Shown: positions 7,796-15,323 of the stretch, in pieces | How positions within the stretch are numbered: the stretch's first letter is position 1 | How the letters are laid out: each line of letters starts with the position of its first letter | Origin: Victivallales bacterium | Lineage (GTDB): Bacteria > Verrucomicrobiota > Lentisphaeria > Victivallales > UBA1829 | DNA: 20,726 nucleotides | Direction of reading: 5' to 3' | Assembly (NCBI GenBank): GCA_016285335.1 | Contig: JAEEQO010000024.1 | Location: forward strand, 1 to 20,726 | Made by a program: the position numbers and the translations under genes | The notes under the pieces: generated by a model | The model's input: only the letters and a program-made list of their open reading frames with translations | Databases searched by the model: none | What the model was told of the DNA's origin: nothing

Positions 7796-9520
7796 TCATT
7801 CTTCGTCGCCGACGGTGACGGCGAGGACTTCGGAGACCGTAGTTGTGCCGGCGGCGGCCTTGCGGAGGCCGTCTTCGCGCAGGGTTCTCATGCCGCTCTG
7901 GCGGGCGGCGGCGCGGAGCTTGTCGGAACTTTCCTTATTATAAATGAGGTACTGCATATCCTCGGTGATGAGGAAGATCTCGTAGATTCCCATACGTCCC
8001 TTGTACCCGGTGCCGCCGCAGGCGGGGCAGCCGCGCCCGTGAACGAGGTTCGCGGAGTCGAGGTAGTCCTTGTCGAGGTGGAGCAGGCGGACTTCGTCGG
8101 GTGACGGCTTGTACGGCTCCATGCAGTTCTTGCAGACGCGGCGGACAAGTCGCTGTGCCATGATGGCGCGTACGGAGGACGCCACAAGGAAGGGCTTCAC
8201 GCCCATATCGATGAGTCGTGTGACGGAGCTCGGGGCGTCGTTGGTGTGGAGCGTGCTGAACACCAGGTGGCCTGTGAGGGAGGCGTTGATGGCGATGTCG
8301 GCGGTTTCCAGGTCGCGGATTTCACCGACCATGATGATGTTGGGCGCCTGACGGAGCATGGCTCGAAGCGCGTTGGAGAACGTCATCTGCACGATCGGGT
8401 TCACCTGCACCTGGTTGATGCCGCTGAGCTGGTATTCGACAGGGTCCTCCACCGTGATGATCTTGCGGTTCGGCTTGTTGATGGTGTTCAGGAAGGCGTA
8501 CAGGCTGGTGGTCTTGCCGGAACCGGTCGGGCCGGTGACCAGGAAGATGCCGTCAGGCATGGAGATGATGCGGTCGATCTTCTCCTGGTCGTCGGTGTAG
8601 AAGCCGAGCTTCGGGATGTCGAGCTGGATGCTGGACTTGTCGAGAATACGCATGACGATGGATTCGCCGTGCGTGGTGGGGATGGTGGAAACACGGAGGT
8701 CGAGCCCGACGCCGGAGACCTCGATCTGGATGCGTCCGTCCTGAGGCACGCGCTTTTCGGAGATGTCCATCTTGGACATGATCTTGATGCGGCTGATGAT
8801 GTTCGTCTGGAGGTACTTCGGCGGGCTTTCCATTTCGCGGAGCGCGCCGTCGATGCGGTAGCGGATGCGGAATTTCTTCTCCATCGGCTCCAGGTGAATA
8901 TCGGATGCGCGAAGCTTGAAAGCGTTGTAGATGAGGAGGGAAACGAGCTTGATGATCGGGGCGTCGTCTTCACCGTTGTTGGCGGCCGCGGCGGCTTCCT
9001 TCGCGTTCGCGTCTTCGTCCGTCTGCACGACTTCGAGGTTGGATGTGTCGACGCTGCCGACGTAGGAGTTCACGGTGCCGTCGAGTCCGCCGTAGCTGGA
9101 TTCGAGGACCTTCTGGATCTGGTTGATCGGGGCGATGACGGCCTCGACGTCGCGTTTCAGCACGTAGCGCAGGCTGTCGATGGTCTCCATGTCGGTCGGG
9201 TCTGCCATGGCGACGGTCAGGATGTCGTCGTGGAGCATGACCGGGACGACCTGGTACTGCCGGGCCGTTTCCGCGGGGAGCTCCGCCAGGACCTCGTCGG
9301 GGATGACGAACGTGGAGAGGTCGATGGTCTCCAGTCCGTACTGCTGGGCGAGCATGTTGGTGATCTCCTGCTCATCGACGTAATGCAGGAGCTTCAGCGC
9401 GTCGAGAATATCCAGTTCGCCGTCGGAATCGGCGACTTTTTTCCAGCCTTCATCTACCTGCTCTTTGGTGACAAAACCATTTTCCTGGAGCAGTTCCAAT
9501 ACATAATCACTGTCAAGCAC
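7796..9520 (-). CDS. pilB: second PilB/GspE-type assembly ATPase with altered Walker B region
   Basis: This is a second extension-type secretion ATPase (574 residues), clearly related to the downstream pilB. The GTG at 9520 was chosen because GAGGT lies 6 nt upstream, the resulting VLDSDYVLEL matches the MLDSENQTL start of the paralog, and the promoter at 9563-9591 would start RNA near 9556. That rules out the GTG at 9559. Domains are a MshEN-like N-terminal region (about 10-140), an Ala/Asn-rich acidic linker near 175-195, LRASDIHLEP, Walker A GPTGSGKT (330-337), Asp box VEDPVEY, His box GHLVFSTLHTND, and zinc cysteines C463/C466 and C498/C501. The Walker B stretch reads RQAPNIIMVGEIRD (390-403). 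The two Asp of the usual RQDPD are Ala392 and Asn394, while Glu400 is kept. It may be a regulatory or specialised motor subunit. Confidence 0.9.
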   Translation of the reverse strand: MLDSDYVLELLQENGFVTKEQVDEGWKKVADSDGELDILDALKLLHYVDEQEITNMLAQQYGLETIDLSTFVIPDEVLAELPAETARQYQVVPVMLHDDILTVAMADPTDMETIDSLRYVLKRDVEAVIAPINQIQKVLESSYGGLDGTVNSYVGSVDTSNLEVVQTDEDANAKEAAAAANNGEDDAPIIKLVSLLIYNAFKLRASDIHLEPMEKKFRIRYRIDGALREMESPPKYLQTNIISRIKIMSKMDISEKRVPQDGRIQIEVSGVGLDLRVSTIPTTHGESIVMRILDKSSIQLDIPKLGFYTDDQEKIDRIISMPDGIFLVTGPTGSGKTTSLYAFLNTINKPNRKIITVEDPVEYQLSGINQVQVNPIVQMTFSNALRAMLRQAPNIIMVGEIRDLETADIAINASLTGHLVFSTLHTNDAPSSVTRLIDMGVKPFLVASSVRAIMAQRLVRRVCKNCMEPYKPSPDEVRLLHLDKDYLDSANLVHGRGCPACGGTGYKGRMGIYEIFLITEDMQYLIYNKESSDKLRAAARQSGMRTLREDGLRKAAAGTTTVSEVLAVTVGDEE

Positions 9521-9562
9521 GTTCGGACCTCGGTTTGGTGGGGAGAAAAAAAAATACACCTA

Positions 9563-9591
9563 AAAATACGGCATGATTGACGATTTTTCAA
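9563..9591 (-). promoter_or_regulatory. promoter of the pil motor operon
   Basis: On the minus strand TTGAAA (9591-9586), a 17-nt spacer and TATTTT (9568-9563). The predicted RNA start is about 36 nt before the GTG at 9520. It stands back to back with the phosphoesterase promoter, and an AT-rich hairpin (GAAAAAA-TCGG-TTTTTTC) lies between them near 9625-9642. Confidence 0.6.
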
Positions 9592-9653
9592 GCCGAAAAG
9601 TGGCGGAATATGGAATAATTGAAGAAAAAATCGGTTTTTTCTCCGTTTTGCTC

Positions 9654-9682
9654 TTTAAAATCAGCCCCGGATGCAGTATATT
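9654..9682 (+). promoter_or_regulatory. candidate promoter of the phosphoesterase-glycosyltransferase operon
   Basis: TTTAAA (9654-9659), a 17-nt spacer and TATATT (9677-9682), 51 nt before the ATG at 9734. The -10 matches the other promoters of the window. The -35 is weak (4 of 6 consensus positions). Confidence 0.45.
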
Positions 9683-9733
9683 CATTGAAACATTTTCTTC
9701 CAAATCCTGAACCTTCCCGGAAAAAAACACGCG

Positions 9734-10546
9734 ATGAAATATGCGATCCTGAGCGACATCCACGCCAATCTCGAGGCGCTGGAGACCGTGCTTGCCCGCT
9801 GCCGCGAGCTTGCGGTGGACTCCTATCTTTCCCTCGGCGACATCGTGGGATACAACGCCAACCCGCACGAGTGCATGGAGATCATGCGCTCATTGCCCGT
9901 TGTGGCGTACGTCAAGGGCAACCACGACGAATACGCGTCCAACGGCGACACCGTCATGGCGGGGTTCAACCCCCATGCGAAGAGCGCGGTCCTCTGGACG
10001 CAGAACACGCTTTCCGACGAGGAGCGCGCGTTCCTCGCCGCCATGCCGTACAAGATGCAGGTCCGCGGGACGCCGTTCACCGCGGTCCATGCGTCGCTTG
10101 ACAGCCCGTCGGAATGGGGCTACATCTTCGACATCCACCAGGCGATGGACAATTTCTCGTACCAGTACACGCAGATCTGCTTCTGCGGACACTCCCACGT
10201 GCCGATCGCCTACTGCAAGAAAATGCTGGCGCGCCCCGGCGAACTGCCCGTCGACGAGCTCAAACTCTGGGCCGTCAAGCCCGACGAGGAAGGCATGCTG
10301 TTCCGGTCCGACGAGGCCGACGAGATCGTCCTGCCCATCCAGCCGGGCTGCAAGTATCTGGTCAATGTCGGCAGCGTGGGGCAGCCCCGCAACCGCGACC
10401 CGCGGGCATCGTTCGCCGTGTACGACGACGAACAGCGTACCCTCACGCGGTACCGTCTGCCGTACGACATTGCCGGAACGCAGGAGAAGATCCGCGCCGC
10501 CGGCCTGCCGGAATGCCTTGCCACGCGGCTTGAACACGGGATGTGA
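9734..10546 (+). CDS. calcineurin-like metallophosphoesterase (YfcE/Metallophos_2 type)
   Basis: This is a cytoplasmic dinuclear-metal phosphoesterase of 270 residues with every metal-ligand motif of the family. These are SDIHAN (Asp8, His10), LGDIVGY (Asp36), KGNHD (Asn63, His64), the VHAS histidine (His119) and GHSH (His153, His155). The C-terminal NVGSVGQPRNRDPRASFAVYD is typical of the YfcE-like group that includes phosphodiesterases and diadenosine tetraphosphate hydrolase-like enzymes. The segment between GHSH and NVGSVGQPR (about residues 160-215) is longer than in minimal members. The substrate cannot be decided from sequence. A heptosyltransferase-like gene follows; a GTG of that reading frame overlaps this stop codon in GTGA. 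Confidence 0.9.
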   Translation: MKYAILSDIHANLEALETVLARCRELAVDSYLSLGDIVGYNANPHECMEIMRSLPVVAYVKGNHDEYASNGDTVMAGFNPHAKSAVLWTQNTLSDEERAFLAAMPYKMQVRGTPFTAVHASLDSPSEWGYIFDIHQAMDNFSYQYTQICFCGHSHVPIAYCKKMLARPGELPVDELKLWAVKPDEEGMLFRSDEADEIVLPIQPGCKYLVNVGSVGQPRNRDPRASFAVYDDEQRTLTRYRLPYDIAGTQEKIRAAGLPECLATRLEHGM

Positions 10547-10599
10547 CCGACAGAGGGGAGGAAGCCATCCGCACTGAACTCCCGCGGCTGGCGCCGTCC

Positions 10600-11643
10600 A
10601 TGCGTTATCTCATCGTCAAACCGAGCAGTCTTGGGGACATCCTCCACGCGATGCCGGCGGTTTCCGCGCTTGCGAAAGCCGACCCGGACGCGGTCGTCGA
10701 CTGGGTCGTGAAGCCCGCGTTTGCCGAACTGCCGCCCTACCTTTCGTGCGTTCATCGGGTGATCCCGTTCTACGACAAGCAGTTCCGCAGTCTGTTCCAT
10801 GTCCTTCCCGCGCTGTTCCGTCTGCGTGCCGAACTCCGGCGCGAACGCTACGATGCCGTGATCGATCTGCAGGGGCTCATCCGGAGCGCCGTCATCGGCC
10901 GTCTGCCGGGATGTGCCGTCTGCGCGGGACCCGCCGCGCCCCGGGAACCCCTCGCGGCCCGGTTCTACACGCGGCGTCTGAAAGGCATTGAACAGCCCGC
11001 CCACGCGGTCGAGGTAAACAATGCCCGGATCAAAGAATTCCTCGGCCGTGACGACCTGGATTTCAGCCTGACTCTGCCCGTGAACGAACGGAACGCAGAA
11101 ACCGCCCGGAAGACCGTCGCGGAAGCGTTCGGCGGCATTTTGCCGGACCGTTTCGTCATTGTCGCTCCGGGCGCGCGCTGGGAGACCAAGAAATGGCCCG
11201 CGGACTTCTTCGCCGCCGTGATCGCTTCGCTCGCCCATCGCGACCCCGGACTGAATTTCCTGCTTGCCGGGACGAAGGACGAGGCGGCGGACGCCGAAGC
11301 CATCCTGACGAAGTGCGCCGGTCTGCCCGTCGCTTCGGTCTGCGGACAAACGAGCGTCGGCGGCTTGCTGGAAACCGTCCGTCTGTCTTCTCTGATGATC
11401 TGCAACGACAGCGGCCCGATGCACATCGCGGCGGCGCTCGGCGTGCCTGTCGCTGCAATGTTCGGGCCCACGGATCCGGGCCTGACCGGGCCATATTGCG
11501 AAAAAAAATGCGTGTTTGTTCCCGAAATCGCTTGCAATCGGTGTTTTTTGCGCTACTGTAATGATTCCAAGTGTCACGATTCGGTCGATCCGGAGCTGGT
11601 CGCCGAAGCGTCCCTCAACCTTCTTCAATCGGAAAGGACCTGA
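10600..11643 (+). CDS. glycosyltransferase family 9 (ADP-heptose:LPS heptosyltransferase-like)
   Basis: This is a GT-B fold enzyme that should transfer a heptose or similar sugar from an ADP-sugar to a lipopolysaccharide core or related acceptor at the inner face of the inner membrane. The ATG at 10600 makes the protein begin MRYLIVKPSSLGDILHAMPA, the standard GT9 N-terminus. A GTG at 10543 that overlaps the previous stop would add 19 atypical residues and remains possible. In the C-terminal half are PGARWETKKWP, NDSGPMHIAAALGVP (from Asn269) and FGPTDP (288-293). These match the nucleotide-sugar site and the D-x-G-P-x-H motif. A cysteine cluster C312-x2-C315-x4-C320-x4-C325 near the end is a recurrent feature of GT9 proteins. 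The length (347 residues) is normal. It supports an LPS-bearing outer membrane. Confidence 0.88.
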   Translation: MRYLIVKPSSLGDILHAMPAVSALAKADPDAVVDWVVKPAFAELPPYLSCVHRVIPFYDKQFRSLFHVLPALFRLRAELRRERYDAVIDLQGLIRSAVIGRLPGCAVCAGPAAPREPLAARFYTRRLKGIEQPAHAVEVNNARIKEFLGRDDLDFSLTLPVNERNAETARKTVAEAFGGILPDRFVIVAPGARWETKKWPADFFAAVIASLAHRDPGLNFLLAGTKDEAADAEAILTKCAGLPVASVCGQTSVGGLLETVRLSSLMICNDSGPMHIAAALGVPVAAMFGPTDPGLTGPYCEKKCVFVPEIACNRCFLRYCNDSKCHDSVDPELVAEASLNLLQSERT

Positions 11644-11646
11644 ACC

Positions 11647-12726
11647 ATGTTCTTCAAATTTCGCCATGCAGTCGCGGCGGTTTTCGTTTTGTTTCTGATC
11701 CCGGTATGCGTCCGGGCGCAGGTGGCGATCGTCGTCAAGCCCGTCCAGGTCAACTACATCCAGTACGAATCCGTGTTCGTGCGCGTTGCCTTGCGGAACC
11801 TTTCCGCGCATCCGCTGGCGTTCGGCGAGAACATCGGCCTGAAAGGTTCGCTTCAGTTCGAAATCCGGCGTTCCGACCGCAACGAGCCGAGCTTCGTAAA
11901 GGCTCCGAAGGACGCCCCTCTGCCCGATATGACCGGGGTGATCCTGCCTCCCGGCGGCGAAAAGACCTACATGTTCAACCTCAGCAAATCCTACGACCTG
12001 CGTTCCACTGGCCGCTACACCGTGAAGGCCGTGCTGCGGCATCCGCAGATGCCGTCGGCGTACCAGTCCAAGGAGGCGCATTTCAATATCGTCCGCGGCA
12101 ATGTGATCTGGTCGCGCACGGTCGGCCTGCCGCTGCTTGACGACGGTCCGGCGGAAAAGACCGCCGCGGACGGCGCGGAAGGAAAAGAGGAACACCGGAT
12201 GATCAAGACGCGCGAATACCGCATCCTGAGCTATTATACCGGCAAGTCCAACATCTACTGCCTCACGCTCGAGGACAAGGACAACCTCTACATGCTCCGT
12301 CACATCGGGTACGACCTGGGCGCCGACCTGCGGCCGAAATGCGAGATCGACTTCCTCTCCCGCCTCAGCGTCCTGCTGCCCGCCAGCACGAAAGTCTATG
12401 CCTACTACCAGTACAATACCGACGGCAATCTGGAAAACCGCCAGATCCTCATCAAGACCGACCGCGCGCCGCGTCTCGTGCTCGACCCGGACACCGGCAC
12501 CGTGAAGGTCGTCGGTGGCCGCGAGGCCCGCAAGGACGTCGATTACGAGGAGATCCGCGACATCCAGTTCCTGGAAGACATGCGCGACCCGAAGGGCACG
12601 CTGCTCGACGAGCCGCTTGACGATTCCATCCGCGGCCCGGAATCGCTCGGCGCGAAGGATGCGGCGGAAAAGGCGAGCGGACGCAACGCCTCCGATAAGC
12701 AGAAATCCCTGCTGGAAGGCTTCTAA
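11647..12726 (+). CDS. secreted protein of unknown function with Ig-like beta domain
   Basis: No family is recognised with confidence. The 359-residue protein opens with a clear signal peptide (basic FKFR, hydrophobic core at residues 8-20, cleavage likely after VRA at 24), so it is probably periplasmic. Residues 26-155 are beta-rich. They include LRNLSAHPLAFGENIGL, an LPPGGEKTYMFNLS turn and a GRYTVKAVLRHP strand. This resembles Ig-like domains that measure or bind protein partners, but the assignment is weak. A charged linker (about 165-190) leads to a second domain (190-300) that mentions no catalytic motif. The C-terminal 50 residues are acidic and probably disordered. AAAGGA precedes the ATG, and the gene begins 3 nt after the glycosyltransferase stop, so it belongs to the same operon. 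Confidence 0.75.
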   Translation: MFFKFRHAVAAVFVLFLIPVCVRAQVAIVVKPVQVNYIQYESVFVRVALRNLSAHPLAFGENIGLKGSLQFEIRRSDRNEPSFVKAPKDAPLPDMTGVILPPGGEKTYMFNLSKSYDLRSTGRYTVKAVLRHPQMPSAYQSKEAHFNIVRGNVIWSRTVGLPLLDDGPAEKTAADGAEGKEEHRMIKTREYRILSYYTGKSNIYCLTLEDKDNLYMLRHIGYDLGADLRPKCEIDFLSRLSVLLPASTKVYAYYQYNTDGNLENRQILIKTDRAPRLVLDPDTGTVKVVGGREARKDVDYEEIRDIQFLEDMRDPKGTLLDEPLDDSIRGPESLGAKDAAEKASGRNASDKQKSLLEGF

Positions 12727-12768
12727 TCCTTGCTCTATGCCGTCCCGCGGTGAAAGTGACGATCTGAT

Positions 12769-13317
12769 ATGGCTCGACTGGAACAGATTTCGTATCCGCC
12801 GAAAAGCACGTTCGGGTTCTTTTCTCCCATGCCTTTCTGTGGAGCGAATTGCAGATTCCGGAAACAGGTCAGACGGCAGCTGCTGTCACGCTCTTCTTTT
12901 GAAAAGGACATCAATGCCTCGTGGGCGGACTGTTCATTTTCCGCGCAGGAAATACAGGATGTCCTGAAGTGCATCCGCGTCAATCACGGCTGGCCCAATT
13001 CTCTGTTTCTTCCGTCCGATTCGTTTCTGGCTCTGGCGCCGCTCGCGGGATATGATTCCTTCACGGCCGACACCGACACGGTGAACGGCATGTTCTTTAT
13101 TCTGAACCCCGACGAAAAGAAAAAGCTGAAAGCGGCGAAGGGGGTAGGGACCGTGCTGGAGAAGTCGCTCGTTTTCGGCGGGGACATCCCGGTCCTTGAC
13201 GTCACGCGGATCACGCCGGAAATGACGGTCGCCGAAGTGATGCGGATGATGAAGGACTGGAAAAACGACCCGGACATGCTTTGCTTTTTTGACCGAACTG
13301 AACAAACATCAACATAA
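12769..13317 (+). CDS. hypothetical protein
   Basis: An open frame of 182 residues lies in the same direction as its neighbours, 42 nt after the secreted unknown protein and 61 nt before the GH39 gene. The ATG at 12769 is the first start after an in-frame TGA at 12757. There is no strong ribosome site. The N-terminal 40 residues are basic with two Cys and look atypical, so translation might begin further in. The C-terminal half is more protein-like, with SLFLPSDSFLALAPLAGYD, then KKLKAAKGVGTVLEKS and VLDVTRITPEMTVAEVMRMM. It ends FFDRTEQTST. No signal peptide or membrane segment is seen and no family is recognised. The frame is supported by the lack of any competing plausible gene. Confidence 0.55.
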   Translation: MARLEQISYPPKSTFGFFSPMPFCGANCRFRKQVRRQLLSRSSFEKDINASWADCSFSAQEIQDVLKCIRVNHGWPNSLFLPSDSFLALAPLAGYDSFTADTDTVNGMFFILNPDEKKKLKAAKGVGTVLEKSLVFGGDIPVLDVTRITPEMTVAEVMRMMKDWKNDPDMLCFFDRTEQTST

Positions 13318-13378
13318 CTCGAACAAAAGCTCCGGTGCGGCGATGTCTCCCGGAGCGTCCCACAGGAGAACCCCTTTC

Positions 13379-15052
13379 ATGAGCTCGAACAAAAAGTCTT
13401 CCGCCAAGGCCGCGAAGCCCGCGTCCGCCCCCGTGAAAAAGTCCGCGAAGCCCGCCGCGCCCGCGAAGAAAGCCGCCACGAAAAAGGCCGCGCCCGAAGT
13501 CTATCCCGGCGAGACCGCCGCGGAACGCATCATCGAAGCGGATTTCAAAGTCGTGAAGGGCGAACGTTCCGACGTGTGGCGCGACTGCGTCGGCGCGGGC
13601 CGCATCGGCGAAGGACTGCGCGATACCTGGCGCAAGCAGCTCGCCAAATGCAAAAAGGAGCTCGGATTCCGCTATCTGCGCGCCCACGGACTCTTCCACG
13701 ATGAAATGCGCGTGTACAGCGAGGACAAAAAAGGCAATCCGGTTTACAACTTCATGTATATCGACGACGTGTTCGATTTCCTGCTTTCCATCGGCGTCAA
13801 GCCTTTTGTCGAGCTCAGCTTCATGCCGGAAAAGCTCGCCTCCGGCAAGACTACGATCTTCTGGTGGAAGGCCAACGTGACCCCGCCGAAGGACCATAAA
13901 CGCTGGGCGGACCTCGTCCGCGCGACCGTTCAGCACTGGACCGACCGCTACGGTGAGGACGAGGTGAAGACGTGGCGGTTCGAGGTGTGGAACGAGCCGG
14001 ATCTGGACGTCTTCTGGGACCCCGGCAAGAAGACCACCATGCTGGACGCCTACCTGGAACTCTACAAATATACGTCCCGCGCGGTGAAGTCCGTGAACCG
14101 GGCGTATCCGGTCGGCGGCCCCTCCGGCGCCGGGCTCGACTTCATCGCCCCGCTCGTGCATTACTGCCGCAAGAACCATCTGCCGCTTGATTTCATCTCG
14201 TTCCATCAGTACGGATTCGACCCGGAGAACCCGGCGCTGCCGAAGATCGACCGGTTCGGCGGGAATTACATCTACCTCATGAAGAACCTGCGGCACGTGG
14301 CCGACTGCTTCAATAAGAAGCTGGAGGACATCCGCGGAAAACTCCGCTGCGACCTGCCGGTCTACATCACCGAGTGGCACGCGTCGCCGTCCCCGGTCGA
14401 CCCGGTGCACGATTCCTACTTCGCCGCGCCGTTCATCCTGGAACAGCTCCGCAACACGGAGAAGATGGCGTGCATGAGCCTGTGGACGTTCACGGACATC
14501 TTCGAGGAGTGCGGTCCCGCGCCTCGTCCGTTCCACGGCGGGTTCGGGCTCATGACGTTCCAGAGCATCCCGAAGGCCGCCTACCGCGCGTACCAGCTCC
14601 TTGCCGCGCTCGGCCCGACGGAACTCGTTTCCAGCGATGCGTCGTCCTATGTCTGCAAGGATGCGAAGGGCGGCGTGCAGGCGCTCTTCTGGGACCTCAC
14701 CCACCCGACGCAGGGCGGGAAGATCAGCAATCAGGACACGTTTTTCGATCCGCATCCGGCGAAGGACAAAGGCCATGCCGTCTTCCGCATCGCCGGGCTC
14801 AAGCCGGGCGACTATGACCTGATCGTGACCCGAATCGGCTACGGGGCAGGGGACGCGTATTCCGCCTGGATGGAGGAGGACGGCGCGAATACCGACATCA
14901 GCCGCGAGGAGATCGCGCGCCTGAAACGCGTTTCCCAGCTTCAGCCGATGTACAAGGCGCAGGTTTCCGTCATGAAGAGCGAGGAGTTCCAGCTCGGACT
15001 CGACCTGAAGCAGAACGACGTCTTCTTTGTGGAGCTGATCCCGTTGAAGTAA
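13379..15052 (+). CDS. GH39-type glycosidase (beta-xylosidase-like) with Lys/Ala/Pro-rich N-terminal tail
   Basis: This is a clan GH-A retaining glycosidase, most like GH39 beta-xylosidases, which release xylose from short xylo-oligosaccharides. The ATG at 13379 follows AGGAGA by 9 nt. An in-frame start at 13289 lies inside the previous gene and lacks such a site. Residues 1-40 are an unstructured tail of repeated Lys, Ala and Pro (APVKKSAKPAAPAKKAATKK), similar to histone-H1-like proteins. No signal peptide follows. The catalytic barrel has the acid/base Glu206 in FEVWNEPDLD and the nucleophile Glu332 in YITEWHAS, 126 residues apart, as expected. SFHQYGF (274-280), SLWTFTDIFEE and a C-terminal beta domain (about 430-557) complete the GH39 layout. 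The enzyme is probably cytoplasmic. The substrate is inferred from the family only. Confidence 0.87.
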   Translation: MSSNKKSSAKAAKPASAPVKKSAKPAAPAKKAATKKAAPEVYPGETAAERIIEADFKVVKGERSDVWRDCVGAGRIGEGLRDTWRKQLAKCKKELGFRYLRAHGLFHDEMRVYSEDKKGNPVYNFMYIDDVFDFLLSIGVKPFVELSFMPEKLASGKTTIFWWKANVTPPKDHKRWADLVRATVQHWTDRYGEDEVKTWRFEVWNEPDLDVFWDPGKKTTMLDAYLELYKYTSRAVKSVNRAYPVGGPSGAGLDFIAPLVHYCRKNHLPLDFISFHQYGFDPENPALPKIDRFGGNYIYLMKNLRHVADCFNKKLEDIRGKLRCDLPVYITEWHASPSPVDPVHDSYFAAPFILEQLRNTEKMACMSLWTFTDIFEECGPAPRPFHGGFGLMTFQSIPKAAYRAYQLLAALGPTELVSSDASSYVCKDAKGGVQALFWDLTHPTQGGKISNQDTFFDPHPAKDKGHAVFRIAGLKPGDYDLIVTRIGYGAGDAYSAWMEEDGANTDISREEIARLKRVSQLQPMYKAQVSVMKSEEFQLGLDLKQNDVFFVELIPLK

Positions 15053-15132
15053 GGGAAAAGCTTTCGGAAAAGTCAAAAAAGCCAGGAATCATGTGTTGTT
15101 TGTGTATGCAACTGATAACCAAGGCATAAAAA

Positions 15133-15180
15133 TGGCGGCGGCGGCGGGAGTCGAACCCGCGACCTGCTCTTTAGGAGAGA
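15133..15180 (-). pseudogene. displaced 3' half of tRNA-Arg(CCT), attachment-site remnant
   Basis: Read on the minus strand, the segment holds the anticodon arm (GTTCT-CTCCTAA-AGAGC, with anticodon CCT for the AGG codon), a short variable region, and a perfect T arm (GCGGG-TTCGACT-CCCGC). The 3' acceptor strand CGCCGCC, discriminator G and encoded CCA end at 15133. Sequence upstream of the anticodon arm is AT-rich and has no D arm or 5' acceptor strand, so the tRNA is not complete here. A tyrosine recombinase gene begins 144 nt away. This is the expected product of integration into the 3' half of a tRNA gene. The intact copy should lie at the other end of the element, outside the window to the right. 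Confidence 0.8.
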
Positions 15181-15237
15181 ACGCAATCGATTTATATTTC
15201 ATATTGATATTAAACATGATATGATGTTTTTTGAAAA

Positions 15238-15264
15238 ATAGTGATTCCACTATGGTTGCACTAT
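15238..15264. promoter_or_regulatory. three-half-site operator candidate at the integrase promoter
   Basis: ATAGTG-ATTC-CACTAT (15238-15253) is a perfect inverted repeat with 6-bp arms. A third CACTAT lies at 15259-15264, exactly 11 bp (one helical turn) after the second. The last copy overlaps the -35 element. A repressor, excisionase or the integrase itself could bind here. The protein is unknown. Confidence 0.45.
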
Positions 15265-15284
15265 CGACGATTTGATGCTATATT
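15256..15284 (+). promoter_or_regulatory. integrase promoter
   Basis: TTGCAC (15256-15261), a 17-nt spacer and TATATT (15279-15284) with an upstream TGC that fits an extended -10. RNA should start near 15291, about 33 nt before the integrase ATG at 15324. Confidence 0.65.
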
Positions 15285-15323
15285 AAAGGCAAATGTGAGA
15301 AAGTGTCAAAAGGAGTCGAAATC

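Noticed and set aside
3674..9580. Very long open frames on the plus strand opposite the pil operon (439, 357, 520 and 444 codons)
   Set aside because: They are exact antisense shadows of pilC, pilT and the two pilB genes. Their translations are Asp/Gly/Val/Arg-rich with no family motifs, as expected opposite GC-rich genes, whereas the minus strand shows complete ATPase motifs.
10553..10569. Strong ribosome-site-like GAGGGGAGGA followed after five bases by ATC, read as a start of the glycosyltransferase
   Set aside because: ATC is not a normal start codon, and the family N-terminus begins at the ATG at 10600. The purine run may still help ribosomes reload, but it does not set the start.
10210..12303. 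697-codon open frame on the minus strand opposite the phosphoesterase, glycosyltransferase and secreted protein genes
   Set aside because: It crosses three real genes, has a low-complexity Arg/Asp/His-rich translation and no recognisable domain.
13211..15076. 621-codon minus-strand frame opposite the GH39 gene
   Set aside because: It is an antisense shadow of a gene with both catalytic Glu motifs in place, and its translation is Arg/Gly/Val-rich without motifs.
15133..15210. Complete tRNA gene on the minus strand
   Set aside because: Anticodon arm, T arm, 3' acceptor strand and CCA are present, but there is no D arm or 5' acceptor strand to pair with CGCCGCC. It is a remnant, not a functional tRNA.
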